DNA of 12,467 nucleotides from JBFMHD01 sp040752395 [NCBI: Candidatus Hydrogenedentota bacterium] (GCA_040752395.1 JBFMHD010000068.1:1-12467), one strand, 5' to 3'; counted from the first letter of the stretch, positions 1 through 7,481 are shown. Notes: generated from the sequence alone by a model not told the origin. Numbers and translations: made by a program.

Positions 1-13
1 GCCCCCTATGAAA

Positions 14-94
14 AGTCTTGAGTCTTGAGTCTCGAGTCCTGTTTTGACTCACGACTTGCGACTCACGACTTGCGACTCACGACTCACGACTCTT
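14..94. repeat. Two adjacent heptamer tandem arrays, roughly inverted to each other
   Basis: Four units of AGTCTTG (14-41; the last two vary) are followed by seven units of GACTCAC or GACTTGC type (46-94). Both arrays keep an exact 7-bp period. The reverse complement of AGTCTTG reads in register as GACTCAA, so the arrays are imperfect inverted complements and could fold into one long imperfect stem. They precede the dispersed core at 110-160, as another heptamer array precedes the second core at 6002. Confidence 0.85.
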
Positions 95-109
95 TTTATA
101 TCATCTTTA

Positions 110-160
110 GTTTTTCATACCTTGTGTAGAGCGCAACCCGCGCTCATGAGTACTCCTTCG
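110..160. repeat. Dispersed repeat core, copy A, with hairpin
   Basis: By hand alignment 42 of 49 positions match copy B at 6002-6050. The core holds a hairpin, GAGCGC at 129-134 and GCGCTC at 140-145 around AACCC. In copy B the stem is kept although a C is replaced by T (G-C to G-T). Heptamer arrays lie on both sides: GACTCAC upstream and three perfect TTCGGAG units downstream. Both copies are intergenic, so this looks like a small non-coding dispersed element. Confidence 0.8.
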
Positions 161-166
161 AAAAAC

Positions 167-187
167 TTCGGAGTTCGGAGTTCGGAG
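167..187. repeat. Heptamer array, three TTCGGAG units
   Basis: Three perfect contiguous 7-bp units at 167-173, 174-180 and 181-187, immediately downstream of dispersed core A. The period matches the other heptamer arrays in the window although the sequence differs. Confidence 0.85.
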
Positions 188-334
188 CAGAGTATTTGTT
201 CGGTTTTGTGTGGGTTTGTTTATGTGTGTGGAATTTACTGCGAGGCAGGCTGCGAAGTCTTCCTTGACAATTATTTTGTTTTTACACCGAACATCCCTGT
301 CCAGCTATTACTTCCTATCTCCTCTATCGTCAAT

Positions 335-348
335 AGTTTTCGAAAACT
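335..348. other. 14-bp palindrome directly after the serS stop
   Basis: AGTTTTCGAAAACT is its own reverse complement and ends one base before the serS stop codon (349-351, read leftward). As RNA it could form a 5-bp stem with a TCGA loop. No T-run follows on the transcript side, so it is a weak candidate for transcript end processing rather than a standard terminator. Confidence 0.4.
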
Positions 349-1623
349 TTATGATTTAATAATATTTTTGCCAACTATATCTCTTAAAACCTCTGGCACT
401 ATTATAAAACCTTCTTCTGTCTGATAGTTTTCCATTATAGCAATAAGTGTTCTACTTATAGCTACCGCTGTTCCATTTATCATATGAACGAATTTTTTAT
501 CACCATTTAGAGTTTTATATTTTATATTTAACCGTCTTGATTGATAATCAGTGCAGTTAGAAGTAGATGTAATTTCACCAAAGTCGCCTTTTTCCCCGCG
601 GCCAGGCATCCAGGATTCAATATCAAATTTTCTATAAGCAGGTGCACCGAGCTCCCCACTGCATACTTCTACTATTCTGTATGGAATTTTTAAATCCTGA
701 TATATTTCTTCTTCTATTTGAAGAAACTTTTCATGAATAGTATCAGAATCCTCTTGTTTTGTAAAAGCGAACATTTCTACTTTAGAAAATTGATGGACTC
801 TAAAAAGCCCTTTAGAATATTGTCCATAAGCACCTGCCTCTGTTCTAAAGCAGTGTGAAAAACCGCAGTATAAAAGGGGTAACTCTTTCTCATATAAGAT
901 ACAATCTGAAAGCATACCAGCCAGCGTTATCTCAGCAGTACCCACAAGACATAAATCAAAGTTTGCTATAGAATAGATATTTGTCTCAGGTCCGCGGGGA
1001 TTAAAACCTGCTCCTTCAACTATTTCGCTTCGTGCAACATCAGGTGTGATTATTAATGTAAACCCCTTTTTTTGAAGTTTTTTTAAAGCAAAAACACAAA
1101 GAGCAAACTCAAGTAATACAGCCTCTTTTTTTAAGTAATAAAACTTCTGTTGGGATACCCTTGATGCTGTGTCAAAATCTATCAAATCAAGTTTTTGACC
1201 AAGCGATATATGATCAAGTGGTTTGAAATTAAATACAGGGATATCACCCCATCGCTTTATTTCTCTATTAGAGTGTTCATCTTTACCTACAGGTATATGA
1301 GGGTGAGTGAAATTAGGTATTTTTTTGAATAGTTCCCAGAATTTTTTATCTATATCCTCATACTCTTTTTCAATGATAGATAATTCGTTTTTTATATTTT
1401 TACCTCTTTCTACCAGCGTATTTTTCTCATCAATAGCCACTTTCTGTTTAAGTTTATCAGCGATAGTATTTCTTTCGCATCGTAATTCTTCAATTCTTTT
1501 TATTAACTCGAGACGTTTATTATAGAATGATATAACCGCATCAAGGTCGAGATTAAGATTTCTATTACGGAGATTTTGTTTTATCTCATTGTATTTTTCT
1601 TTTAATAATTTTGGGTCGAGCAA
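349..1623 (-). CDS. serS: Seryl-tRNA synthetase
   Basis: This cytoplasmic class II synthetase charges tRNA-Ser with serine. The 424-residue length is typical. Residues 1-110 have the charged, heptad-like composition of the tRNA-binding coiled-coil arm. The catalytic core shows the serine-site TAE at 229-231, motif 2 from FRTEAG at 259 through RVHQFSKVE (275-283), and motif 3 NGTAVAISRTLIAIMENYQ at 383-401. The start is TTG at 1623: AAGGAG lies 7 bases upstream, and the protein then begins MLDPKLL, the usual family start. The start region overlaps the preceding lipoprotein gene by 38 bp, which suggests translational coupling. It is the last gene of the leftward cluster. Confidence 0.97.
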   Translation of the reverse strand: MLDPKLLKEKYNEIKQNLRNRNLNLDLDAVISFYNKRLELIKRIEELRCERNTIADKLKQKVAIDEKNTLVERGKNIKNELSIIEKEYEDIDKKFWELFKKIPNFTHPHIPVGKDEHSNREIKRWGDIPVFNFKPLDHISLGQKLDLIDFDTASRVSQQKFYYLKKEAVLLEFALCVFALKKLQKKGFTLIITPDVARSEIVEGAGFNPRGPETNIYSIANFDLCLVGTAEITLAGMLSDCILYEKELPLLYCGFSHCFRTEAGAYGQYSKGLFRVHQFSKVEMFAFTKQEDSDTIHEKFLQIEEEIYQDLKIPYRIVEVCSGELGAPAYRKFDIESWMPGRGEKGDFGEITSTSNCTDYQSRRLNIKYKTLNGDKKFVHMINGTAVAISRTLIAIMENYQTEEGFIIVPEVLRDIVGKNIIKS

Positions 1624-2092
1624 GTATATTCTCCTTTTTAAGTTCTATAAATTCGTCTAAAAAATTATCATAATAAAAAACATAGGATTCTTTATTTTCA
1701 TTTGTCAGTATTATTCTCTTATTATTATCAGTAATTTCAAGTTTAAAGTGATACGCAGGAACAATATCATTTTTATATATTTCGTATAATTTAAATTTAT
1801 TTTCGCAGGATAATAAAGAAAGCAAGGCAAATCCATTGTTATCTTTTTTGATAACAAAAAATACATAATCAAAGATACGGTCATTGTTTATATCAGCAAC
1901 TTTATAAAACGGGTATTGGGCTGTTACTTTATAGATATTATCCCAGTATTTAATTATATCTTCATAACAAGCAAGCCTGTATTCCTCGCTAATATTTTCC
2001 GTATATTTCTTTAATATAAGCTCAATATCACTATCATCAGAATAACAGGAACAAAAAAATAATATAAACAATAGAAGCAGTGTCCCTTTCAT
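1586..2092 (-). CDS. Small predicted lipoprotein of unknown function
   Basis: The 168-residue product begins with Lys, then a hydrophobic stretch (residues 4-13) ending in FFCSC, so a lipobox Cys at 14 or 16 is likely and the mature protein would be membrane-anchored outside the cytoplasm. Residues 67-75 read DINNDRIFD, an Asp/Asn-rich loop like the calcium-binding loops of FG-GAP or EF-hand repeats. The next residues are a YVFFVI strand. I recognise no family. No clear Shine-Dalgarno precedes the ATG. It lies between holA and serS, separated from holA by about 90 bp holding an inverted repeat, and its 3' end overlaps serS by 38 bp. Confidence 0.8.
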   Translation of the reverse strand: MKGTLLLLFILFFCSCYSDDSDIELILKKYTENISEEYRLACYEDIIKYWDNIYKVTAQYPFYKVADINNDRIFDYVFFVIKKDNNGFALLSLLSCENKFKLYEIYKNDIVPAYHFKLEITDNNKRIILTNENKESYVFYYDNFLDEFIELKKENILARPKIIKRKIQ

Positions 2093-2110
2093 AATAGGTT
2101 ATTTTACAGA

Positions 2111-2151
2111 CTCAGTTTAGATTGGTCAAGGAGTGGTTTACTCTAACTGAG
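2111..2151. other. Inverted repeat between holA and the lipoprotein gene
   Basis: CTCAGTTTAGA at 2111-2121 faces TCTAACTGAG at 2142-2151, a 10-bp stem with one bulged T and a 20-base loop. It lies in the 91-bp gap between two leftward genes. No T-run follows in the leftward direction, so it may be an mRNA processing or stability element rather than a terminator. Confidence 0.45.
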
Positions 2152-2183
2152 GCATTACAAATTGTCGAATGAGATGGGGCAAT

Positions 2184-3197
2184 CTACGATAATAATTTAG
2201 ATATTAAGAGTTCGGTTTCAGTGGCTCTAATCTTTTCAGAAGATGTTTTTAATGATTTTTCTAAATAGGCTAAAGTCTCTTCAAGTTTATTTAAAAAAGA
2301 ATCATCAAGACGGGAATACTTTGGCAGATTGTTCTTCTGATGATAATTTAATGGTTTTGAAAATAGCGCTTTACAGAAGTCTTCTACTTTACAGAGTGGA
2401 TTCTTGATGTTTTCGTCTAACAGGTATTTGTAATATTTAATTATTCTGAGATTTTTGATACATACAGAAATAAAACCTAATAAAGAGATATCCTTTATTA
2501 CATAATTTTTAAATTCCTTTAAAAATTTTGCTAAATTTCTATCAAAAATTGAATCTAAAAGACCAAAGAAATCGTCTTGTATATAACTAACCCTTAGATT
2601 TTTCAGCTCATTTAACGTAATAATAGATTTATTTTCACCTAAAAATGTCTTTAATTTCAAAAGCTCAGGTAATATCCTTGAGGGGGAATAACCATATTCT
2701 TCAATAAAATATCTGATAGCATCATTACTCAATTTTAATCCCAATTTGTCACCCTCTTCTCTTATGAATTCGATAAAATCATATTTATCAGGAGTCTTTA
2801 TCTCAATAAATGAATTATTTTGCTGAAACATTGTTATTATTTGTTTCATCTCTTTTATACTGCCTTTTGAATCAATGAGTAATAAAAGGCAGTCAGGATT
2901 AGTAGACTTTAGAAAAGGACTCAGTAGTTTTTTATCCTCAATATCTTCAATACCTCGATAGAATATACATCTTAAAGAAGCAAACATATCACAGGTTGAA
3001 TAAATCTCAAAAAGTTTCTCTATAGCTAAATCAGGGTAAGAATATTTAAGTATTGATAGATTATTAATATTTTTTACTCTCTTTTCTATATCGAAGGTAT
3101 AATTTTTTATAAGTAAACCATCATCACCAGAGATTAGATAAACGCCCCCGGTAAACTTATTTTCAAGTTGTTTTAAAAGTTTAAAAGACATAAGCAT
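2184..3197 (-). CDS. holA: DNA polymerase III, delta subunit
   Basis: HolA is the clamp-loader subunit that opens the beta sliding clamp. At 337 residues it has the usual length. The N-terminus GGVYLISGDDGLLIKNY fits the VYLxxGxxxxLI opening of the family, where the Walker-type site is degenerate. The segment near residue 170, SPSRILPELLKLKTFLGEN followed by a threonine-led helix, fits the conserved linker before the C-terminal helical collar domain, which here is rich in Lys and Leu. There are two close start codons (3197 and 3191): GAGG lies 4 bases before the first and 10 before the second, so MSFKLL at 3191 is an equal candidate. Its position just after an LptE-like gene matches the common lptE-holA order. 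Confidence 0.88.
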   Translation of the reverse strand: MLMSFKLLKQLENKFTGGVYLISGDDGLLIKNYTFDIEKRVKNINNLSILKYSYPDLAIEKLFEIYSTCDMFASLRCIFYRGIEDIEDKKLLSPFLKSTNPDCLLLLIDSKGSIKEMKQIITMFQQNNSFIEIKTPDKYDFIEFIREEGDKLGLKLSNDAIRYFIEEYGYSPSRILPELLKLKTFLGENKSIITLNELKNLRVSYIQDDFFGLLDSIFDRNLAKFLKEFKNYVIKDISLLGFISVCIKNLRIIKYYKYLLDENIKNPLCKVEDFCKALFSKPLNYHQKNNLPKYSRLDDSFLNKLEETLAYLEKSLKTSSEKIRATETELLISKLLS

Positions 3198-3251
3198 TTA
3201 ACCTCAAAACCATACTACCAGGCCAAAAAGAAAGCAAACTCAACTGATTTA

Positions 3252-3806
3252 TTATTGGCTTTGAGATCTCTGCTCCTGGTAAGACTCAGCTTCAGGCCAG
3301 CCCTCAATAACTCTTGAGACAATATCCTTTGCCAGATCCAGGGCAGCTCTATATTTAGCATCTTTTTCAGTCTCAGGCGTAGAAGCCACAACAGAAAAAC
3401 TCGCTTCGCCAGATAGATAACCGCCTGTCTGAGTATAGTCTTCAAAAAGTAATTCGTTCTTTACTTTATCGTAAAACCTTATTCGAACACTAATCTTTAA
3501 TCTGTTTTCTGTCACAATATTTTTCACATAATCCCAGGCAATCGGCTGTACTTCATATTTTGTTATAACACCCTCTAAAACAGCATGGGCTTCTGATTCT
3601 TTATCTACAATCTGTAGTCTCCCATCCTTTAAAAATTCACCTATAACAGTATTTGTAACGTCTACCTCAAGGTTATATTCACCAACTTCGTTTACGAACT
3701 TTTTCACATAAATTTTTTCTATATAAGTTGGGAGTTCCAGTTTTACTTCATAACATGAAGCAAATAATAAAGGTATCAATAATAATAAAATAATTTTATT
3801 TTTCAT
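3252..3806 (-). CDS. lptE: LptE-like LPS-assembly lipoprotein
   Basis: The 184-residue precursor has a signal peptide (KNKI, then a Leu-rich stretch) ending in the lipobox LFASC, with the acylated Cys at 18. The mature part begins with a short beta strand, then IEKIYVKKFVNEV and later GRLQIVDKESEAHAVLEGVITKY. This is the pattern of the LptE/RlpB family (DUF4136-like sheets: compute names, then test an alternating strand against a D-rich turn). LptE plugs the LptD barrel in the outer membrane and helps insert lipopolysaccharide. The assignment rests on this pattern and on the holA neighbour. Its C-terminus is Gln/Ser-rich. If correct, the host has an outer membrane with LPS or a similar lipid. 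Confidence 0.72.
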   Translation of the reverse strand: MKNKIILLLLIPLLFASCYEVKLELPTYIEKIYVKKFVNEVGEYNLEVDVTNTVIGEFLKDGRLQIVDKESEAHAVLEGVITKYEVQPIAWDYVKNIVTENRLKISVRIRFYDKVKNELLFEDYTQTGGYLSGEASFSVVASTPETEKDAKYRAALDLAKDIVSRVIEGWPEAESYQEQRSQSQ

Positions 3807-3841
3807 AACCTCTAACCTCCGGATACGGCGACCACGCTATC

Positions 3842-4579
3842 TTACGAATATGGGTCATATTTAGAATGAACTTTTTTTGATTCAACACTTCGTTCGCCGC
3901 TAATTTTTAATAGTTCAGAAGCCATCTCGTTTAAAAACGATGGGGTCTCATTATCATATTGAGATGCTTCTTCAAAATACTTTTTAGCAAGTTCAAACGA
4001 GTTCTGTCTGAAATATGTCATCCCTACCATAAAACATATTTCCCGCTTCTTTGAGCTTTCAGGAAATCGGGTTAAAATTTCAAGATATTTTTCTCGCGCA
4101 AGAGTCCATTCCTCAACCCTGTCAAGACAATAACCCCATCTGAATAATACCTCGTCTATTATATTACTATTTGGATTATCTGTATAGAGTTTTTTATATA
4201 AAAAAGAAGCTTCTTCAAACTTTTTAAGTTCTTCAAGACATAAACAAGAGAGAAAACCAGCTTCGTTTCTATGAACGGATTGCGGAAACTCGAGGTAGAA
4301 ATCTAAAAAAGATTTATGGGCTTCCTCCCACTGATGTAATTCTTTATGTATAAAACCTTTTAATAGTTTGGAAACTAAATAATATGGTGATTTAGAATCT
4401 TTAATTAACCACTCTATTAAAGTTAAGGCTTTAGAAAAATTTTTTAGCCTGTAATATATTATTGTATATGAATAAATATAATTAGGATTAGTTGGTTCGA
4501 TGTTATTTGAGTTTAACAACATTAAAGCTTCTTCATATCTTTCATTATCTATCAAGTCTCTTAATCTATCATCAATCAT
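3842..4579 (-). CDS. Tetratricopeptide-repeat protein
   Basis: The 245-residue product is built from helical pairs of TPR type. Examples are the YEEALMLLNSN helix near residue 15, the FSKALTLIEWLIKD helix near 48, WEEAHKSFLDFYLEFPQS near 84, FEEASFLYKKLYTDNPNS, WTLAREKYLEILTRFPESS, and FELAKKYFEEASQYD. These carry the small-residue and Tyr/Phe spacing of the repeat and the closing Pro. No signal peptide is seen, so it is probably a cytoplasmic scaffold; its partner is unknown. Its start codon overlaps the pth stop as ATGA (4576-4579), so the two are probably translated together. It lies upstream of the LptE-like gene. Confidence 0.85.
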   Translation of the reverse strand: MIDDRLRDLIDNERYEEALMLLNSNNIEPTNPNYIYSYTIIYYRLKNFSKALTLIEWLIKDSKSPYYLVSKLLKGFIHKELHQWEEAHKSFLDFYLEFPQSVHRNEAGFLSCLCLEELKKFEEASFLYKKLYTDNPNSNIIDEVLFRWGYCLDRVEEWTLAREKYLEILTRFPESSKKREICFMVGMTYFRQNSFELAKKYFEEASQYDNETPSFLNEMASELLKISGERSVESKKVHSKYDPYS

Positions 4580-5160
4580 AGGAGTTTTTTATAGATATTT
4601 TGTGTTTTTATTGGTCCAAATTTTATGCATTGAATTAAAATTTCTACTATATTATCTAATATCTTTTCTAATTCGTTTATTTCGGTCTCTGTGAAATTAC
4701 TTAAAACATAATCTTTTAAATCTACGTTTTTAATTCTTGGCCCAATACCTATTCTTAACCTGAAAAAATCGTTTGAGTTGAAATGATAAATAATATTTTC
4801 AATACCATTATGTCCCCCTGCACTTCCCCCTCTCCTGAACTTTATCTCGCCAATAGGTAAATCAACATCATCATAAATTACAAGTAATTGCGAGGAAGTA
4901 AGAGATAAAGAATTAAAAGCACTGATTACTGATTCTCCTGAAAGATTAACGTAAGTCAAAGGTTTTAATAATGCAAAAGAACTACCACCAATGTTTCCAC
5001 TACAGAAAAATCCTTTATATTTTTTTCCCCACTTTAGGATACCAATTTTTTCAAACAACCTGTCAATAACAATAAACCCTATATTATGCCTGGTATAGAC
5101 GTATTCTTTTCCTGGATTACCCAGACCTACTATCAAAAACTCCACATTGGTTCTTTTCAT
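4576..5160 (-). CDS. pth: Peptidyl-tRNA hydrolase
   Basis: Pth frees tRNAs from peptidyl-tRNAs that drop off the ribosome. The 194-residue protein carries the bacterial signature from GLGNPGKEY at residue 12 to TRHNIGF at 23. The catalytic His is H25, and N15, D97 (in YDDVD) and N118 (in GGHNG) match the substrate-binding residues of the E. coli enzyme (N10, D93, N114). KPLTYVNLSG at 66-75 is also typical. The start ATG overlaps the rplY stop as ATGA (5157-5160), and the stop overlaps the next gene in the same way, so this is a tightly coupled rplY-pth-TPR unit. Confidence 0.96.
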   Translation of the reverse strand: MKRTNVEFLIVGLGNPGKEYVYTRHNIGFIVIDRLFEKIGILKWGKKYKGFFCSGNIGGSSFALLKPLTYVNLSGESVISAFNSLSLTSSQLLVIYDDVDLPIGEIKFRRGGSAGGHNGIENIIYHFNSNDFFRLRIGIGPRIKNVDLKDYVLSNFTETEINELEKILDNIVEILIQCIKFGPIKTQNIYKKLL

Positions 5161-5909
5161 TTTTTCGGTGGCTTTTCAGTTGGTTTCTCTTTTTTATCCT
5201 GTGTTTGAGCTGTTTCTTTAGCCTTTGCTTCTTCTTTTGCTTTTGGCTTTTCTAAAGGAGTAGCAGCAGCACCTTCTTCAACCTCTTCTTCTTCTTCTTT
5301 GCCTTTCTTAATAACCTCAGGCTCTTCAACAGCAGCTTTAGATACCTCGAGCTCTTCTTCCTTAGCTGGCGGCACTACCACTACAACGGTCTCATCCTGC
5401 GAATGCAAAACTTTTATTTTATCAGAAAATTTTAATTCTTTTATATGCAGAGCATCATTTATTTTCAAATTGCTGATATCTACTTCTATTTTTTCAGGAA
5501 TATCTAAAGGCAGACATTTAATCTTGATACTTTTAAGGAGTATATCCAGGATACCACCCATTTTAATGCCAGGTGAAATGCCTGTGATTGTAATAGATAC
5601 ATTTGTTGTAACTTCCTCATCAAGCTTTATGTTTTGAAAGTCAAAATGAATTATTTTATCTGTTACTACATCCTTTTGAATAGCCTTGATAATGACAGGA
5701 TATTTTTTACTATTTAGCTCAACCTCGAATAATTTTATTTTTTTATGAAGTATCCTGTCTAATTCTTTTGGATTGATTAATATAGGTATTGGTTCTATCG
5801 AGGAACTATATATTATTCCGGGTATATCACCATTTCTACGAATAAAACGCACTAATGATTTGTTACCTGTATCTCTTTTTGTGACTTTTATAGTTAATAA
5901 CTCAGCCAT
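5157..5909 (-). CDS. rplY: Ribosomal protein bL25 (general stress protein CTC type)
   Basis: This 250-residue protein binds 5S rRNA in the large subunit. The N-terminal domain has the family pattern GNKSLVRFIRRNGDIPGIIYSS and later KDVVTDKIIHFDFQNI. A CTC-type second beta domain follows (TNVSITITGISPGIKMGGIL, then CLPLDIPEKIEVDISNL). I chose ATG 5909 because AGGAGG lies 10 bases upstream and the protein then opens MAELLTIKV. A longer frame to 5978 would read into a heptamer array. The last 75 residues or so form an unusually long tail of Lys, Glu, Ala and Pro, probably disordered. The usual neighbours prs and pth flank it. Confidence 0.94.
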   Translation of the reverse strand: MAELLTIKVTKRDTGNKSLVRFIRRNGDIPGIIYSSSIEPIPILINPKELDRILHKKIKLFEVELNSKKYPVIIKAIQKDVVTDKIIHFDFQNIKLDEEVTTNVSITITGISPGIKMGGILDILLKSIKIKCLPLDIPEKIEVDISNLKINDALHIKELKFSDKIKVLHSQDETVVVVVPPAKEEELEVSKAAVEEPEVIKKGKEEEEEVEEGAAATPLEKPKAKEEAKAKETAQTQDKKEKPTEKPPKK

Positions 5910-5957
5910 TTGCTTATCCTCCTCTGAAAAACGCTGTAACTCTAATAATATCAAGTA

Positions 5958-5985
5958 GAAGCAAGAGGCAAGAAGCAAGAAGCAA
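5958..5985. repeat. Heptamer array, four GAAGCAA units
   Basis: Four contiguous 7-bp units (the second is GAGGCAA) sit between rplY and prs, 49 bp upstream of the rplY start and 16 bp before dispersed core B. The 7-bp period is the same as in the arrays beside copy A, with a different sequence. Confidence 0.85.
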
Positions 5986-6001
5986 GATAAACAAACATCT
6001 G

Positions 6002-6050
6002 GTTTTTCATACGTTGTGTAGAGCGCAAACGCGCTTATGTTGACTCCTTT
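6002..6050. repeat. Dispersed repeat core, copy B, with hairpin
   Basis: This is the partner of the core at 110-160. Its hairpin is AGCGC at 6022-6026 and GCGCT at 6031-6035 around AAAC, with an outer G-T pair. It lies in the 146-bp gap between prs and rplY and ends just before the prs stop codon (6056), so transcripts from prs into rplY would carry it. The pattern of heptamer array plus core repeats the layout at the left edge. Confidence 0.8.
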
Positions 6051-6055
6051 GTTGG

Positions 6056-7000
6056 TTATATAAACAGCGAACTTACACTTGAATTGTTATGGATTCTAAT
6101 AATAGCCTCGCCCAGAAGAGAAGCGACCGATAAAGCTGTTATTTTTTTACTCAGTTTTTTATTAGTAAGCGGTATAGTGTTAGTTACTATAAGTTCTTCG
6201 ATTGGGGATTCTTCGATTTTATCTATAGCATTACCTGATAAGACAGGATGAGTACATGCAGCTATGATTTTTTTAGCACCGCGTTCTTTTAATACAAAAG
6301 CGGATTTAGCTATAGTTCCCGCGGTATCAATTATATCATCGATTAAAATATTGATATAGCCCTCAATTTCGCCGATGACATTCATAACCTCGGATACATT
6401 AGCTCTAGGTCTACGTTTATCTATTATAGCAAGTGTGCAGCCAAGCCTGCTTGCAATCGCTCGAGCACGCTCAACACCACCTGCATCAGGCGAAATTATA
6501 ACAACTTCATCAACATTGTAATTAGTTTTGATATATTCGATAATAACCGGTGCAGCATAGAGATGGTCAACTGGTATATCAAAGAAGCCTTGAATCTGGT
6601 CCGCATGTAAATCCATTGCAAGAACTCTATCTGTTCCTGCTGCTACTATAAGATTTGCTATAAGTTTAGAAGAGATTGGTACTCGCGGCTGATCTTTCCT
6701 GTCCTGCCTCGCATACCCGAAATATGGGACAACTGCTGTTATCCTTTCTGCCGAGGCGCGTTTGGCAGCATCAACCATAAGCAATAATTCCATAATATTT
6801 CTATTTGCGGGATAACAGGTGGGCTGCACGATGAATACATCAGCACCACGAATATTTTCATTGTATTTTACACTGATCTCACCATCTGAAAATTGAGTCA
6901 CAACTACATCGCCATAAGGGATCTTTAAATAATCACAGATTTCCTGACTAAGGACCGGATTTGAATTACCTGAAAATATTTTCAATGGTCTGTCCTTCAT
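6056..7000 (-). CDS. prs: Ribose-phosphate pyrophosphokinase
   Basis: PRPP synthetase makes 5-phosphoribosyl 1-diphosphate from ribose 5-phosphate and ATP for nucleotide, His and Trp synthesis. The 314-residue length is standard. Visible motifs are the [10 protein letters not shown] opening, [11 protein letters not shown] (92-102) with the ATP loop, [19 protein letters not shown] (129-147), the catalytic DKRRP at 194-198 and the PRPP-binding loop DDIIDTAGT at 221-229. GAGG lies 8 bases before the ATG at 7000. It heads the leftward cluster; a possible promoter is noted at 7114-7119. The gene also contains the only CTAG I find in the window (6405-6408). Confidence 0.97.
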   Translation of the reverse strand: MKDRPLKIFSGNSNPVLSQEICDYLKIPYGDVVVTQFSDGEISVKYNENIRGADVFIVQPTCYPANRNIMELLLMVDAAKRASAERITAVVPYFGYARQDRKDQPRVPISSKLIANLIVAAGTDRVLAMDLHADQIQGFFDIPVDHLYAAPVIIEYIKTNYNVDEVVIISPDAGGVERARAIASRLGCTLAIIDKRRPRANVSEVMNVIGEIEGYINILIDDIIDTAGTIAKSAFVLKERGAKKIIAACTHPVLSGNAIDKIEESPIEELIVTNTIPLTNKKLSKKITALSVASLLGEAIIRIHNNSSVSSLFI

Positions 7001-7113
7001 AAAGATTACCTCGCCAAGCTAAATTAATCCCATTAGAGATAATGCTACAAAGCAGTGGGCCTCTCTCTTTAATGTAATTTTTTAACAGGTTAAAGTTTCT
7101 GGTATCAATAATT

Positions 7114-7119
7114 ATTATA
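7114..7119 (-). promoter_or_regulatory. Possible -10 element upstream of prs
   Basis: Reading leftward, TATAAT sits about 115 bp before the prs start codon, giving a leader of roughly 107 nucleotides. No good -35 lies at the right spacing; a TTGACA is present but only three bases away. This is only a weak candidate. Confidence 0.3.
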
Positions 7120-7234
7120 TTTGTCAAATAAATTATTTGAGCTCTCTGTTTGTCTTCTATGTATCCCATCAGTCTTTGGTTTTAGTTCCTAAGTTCGGTG
7201 TTTGGTTTATAGATTACTTATTTTTAGTAATGCA

Positions 7235-7329
7235 TCAGAACGTGTGAAATAATCATCATTAATACCGACTAACTCTTTTATTATCACTCCCAGTTTTCTA
7301 AAAAAGTCTAATTTTTTCACACGTTCTGA
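7235..7329. other. 15-bp perfect inverted repeat, 65-bp spacer
   Basis: TCAGAACGTGTGAAA at 7235-7249 is the exact reverse complement of 7315-7329. The arms lie between prs and the tRNA promoter and match no other site I can see. They might be an operator pair, the ends of a tiny lost element, or the stem of a structured transcript. Confidence 0.7.
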
Positions 7330-7356
7330 GGGAATACTATTTTTAATTATTTTGTC

Positions 7357-7384
7357 TTGACATTAAAAAATAATTATATAAAAA
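7357..7384 (+). promoter_or_regulatory. Sigma-70-like promoter of tRNA-Asn
   Basis: A perfect TTGACA (7357-7362) is followed by TATAAAAA. The best-spaced -10 is TAAAAA at 7379-7384 (16 bp); TATAAA at 7377-7382 fits consensus better but has only 14 bp. Transcription would begin around 7390, shortly before the mature tRNA start. Confidence 0.6.
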
Positions 7385-7404
7385 GGGTAAGGTTTTAATA
7401 AATT

Positions 7405-7481
7405 TCCGCGGTAGCTCAATCGGTAGCAGCGGCTGGCTGTTAACCAGTAGGTTGCAGGTTCGATTCCTGCCCGCGGAGCCA
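7405..7481 (+). tRNA. tRNA-Asn (anticodon GTT), CCA encoded
   Basis: The acceptor stem TCCGCGG pairs with CCGCGGA (7471-7477). The anticodon loop CTGTTAA (GTT at 7439-7441) sits on a GCTGG/CCAGT stem and the T arm is GCAGG/CCTGC with TTCGATT. The discriminator G7478 is followed by CCA. The D arm is one base longer than usual (GCAGC where GAGC is expected), leaving a 3-bp D stem or an extra loop base. From 7473 onward the sequence is also identical to the 5' part of the ParB-type HTH gene at 10075, so this tRNA marks the island edge. It is complete and probably functional. Confidence 0.95.

Larger units (their letters stand above)
1..348. other. Intergenic region downstream of serS, rich in repeats
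   Basis: No convincing gene lies here. From left to right it holds two heptamer tandem arrays (14-41 and 46-94), a dispersed repeat core with a small hairpin (110-160), a third heptamer array (167-187), an 8-bp inverted repeat TGTTCGGT/ACCGAACA (197-204 and 286-293), and a 14-bp perfect palindrome AGTTTTCGAAAACT (335-348) that abuts the serS stop codon. No classical hairpin plus T-run terminator is seen for the leftward operon. The open frame across 44-424 is low-complexity and runs into serS on the other strand, so I do not call it. Confidence 0.7.
7001..7404. other. Divergent spacer between prs and tRNA-Asn
   Basis: About 400 bp without a convincing gene. It holds a weak leftward promoter element for prs (7114-7119), a 15-bp perfect inverted repeat (7235-7249 and 7315-7329) and the tRNA promoter (7357-7384). 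An open leftward frame of about 50 codons (stop at 7207-7209) spans both repeat arms but lacks an ATG and a ribosome site. It could be the degraded end of an older gene. Confidence 0.6.

Noticed and set aside
14-94. CRISPR array
   Set aside because: The units are contiguous 7-mers with no spacers, so this is a simple tandem array.
264-269. TTGACA as a rightward promoter
   Set aside because: No -10 element at a usable distance and no rightward gene follows.
44-424. Rightward open frame of 126 codons at the left edge
   Set aside because: It begins inside heptamer repeats, has low-complexity residues and ends within serS on the other strand; no ribosome site.
5910-5978. Longer start for rplY at 5978
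   Set aside because: The extension translates the heptamer array; AGGAGG upstream of 5909 fixes the start there.
6966-7169. Leftward open frame of 67 codons overlapping the prs start
   Set aside because: No Shine-Dalgarno, no recognised family, overlaps prs by 35 bp and covers the presumed prs leader. A small leader peptide cannot be excluded.
7207-7352. Leftward open frame of about 50 codons before the tRNA
   Set aside because: It has plausible residue usage but no ATG or ribosome site and spans both arms of the inverted repeat; at most a gene remnant.
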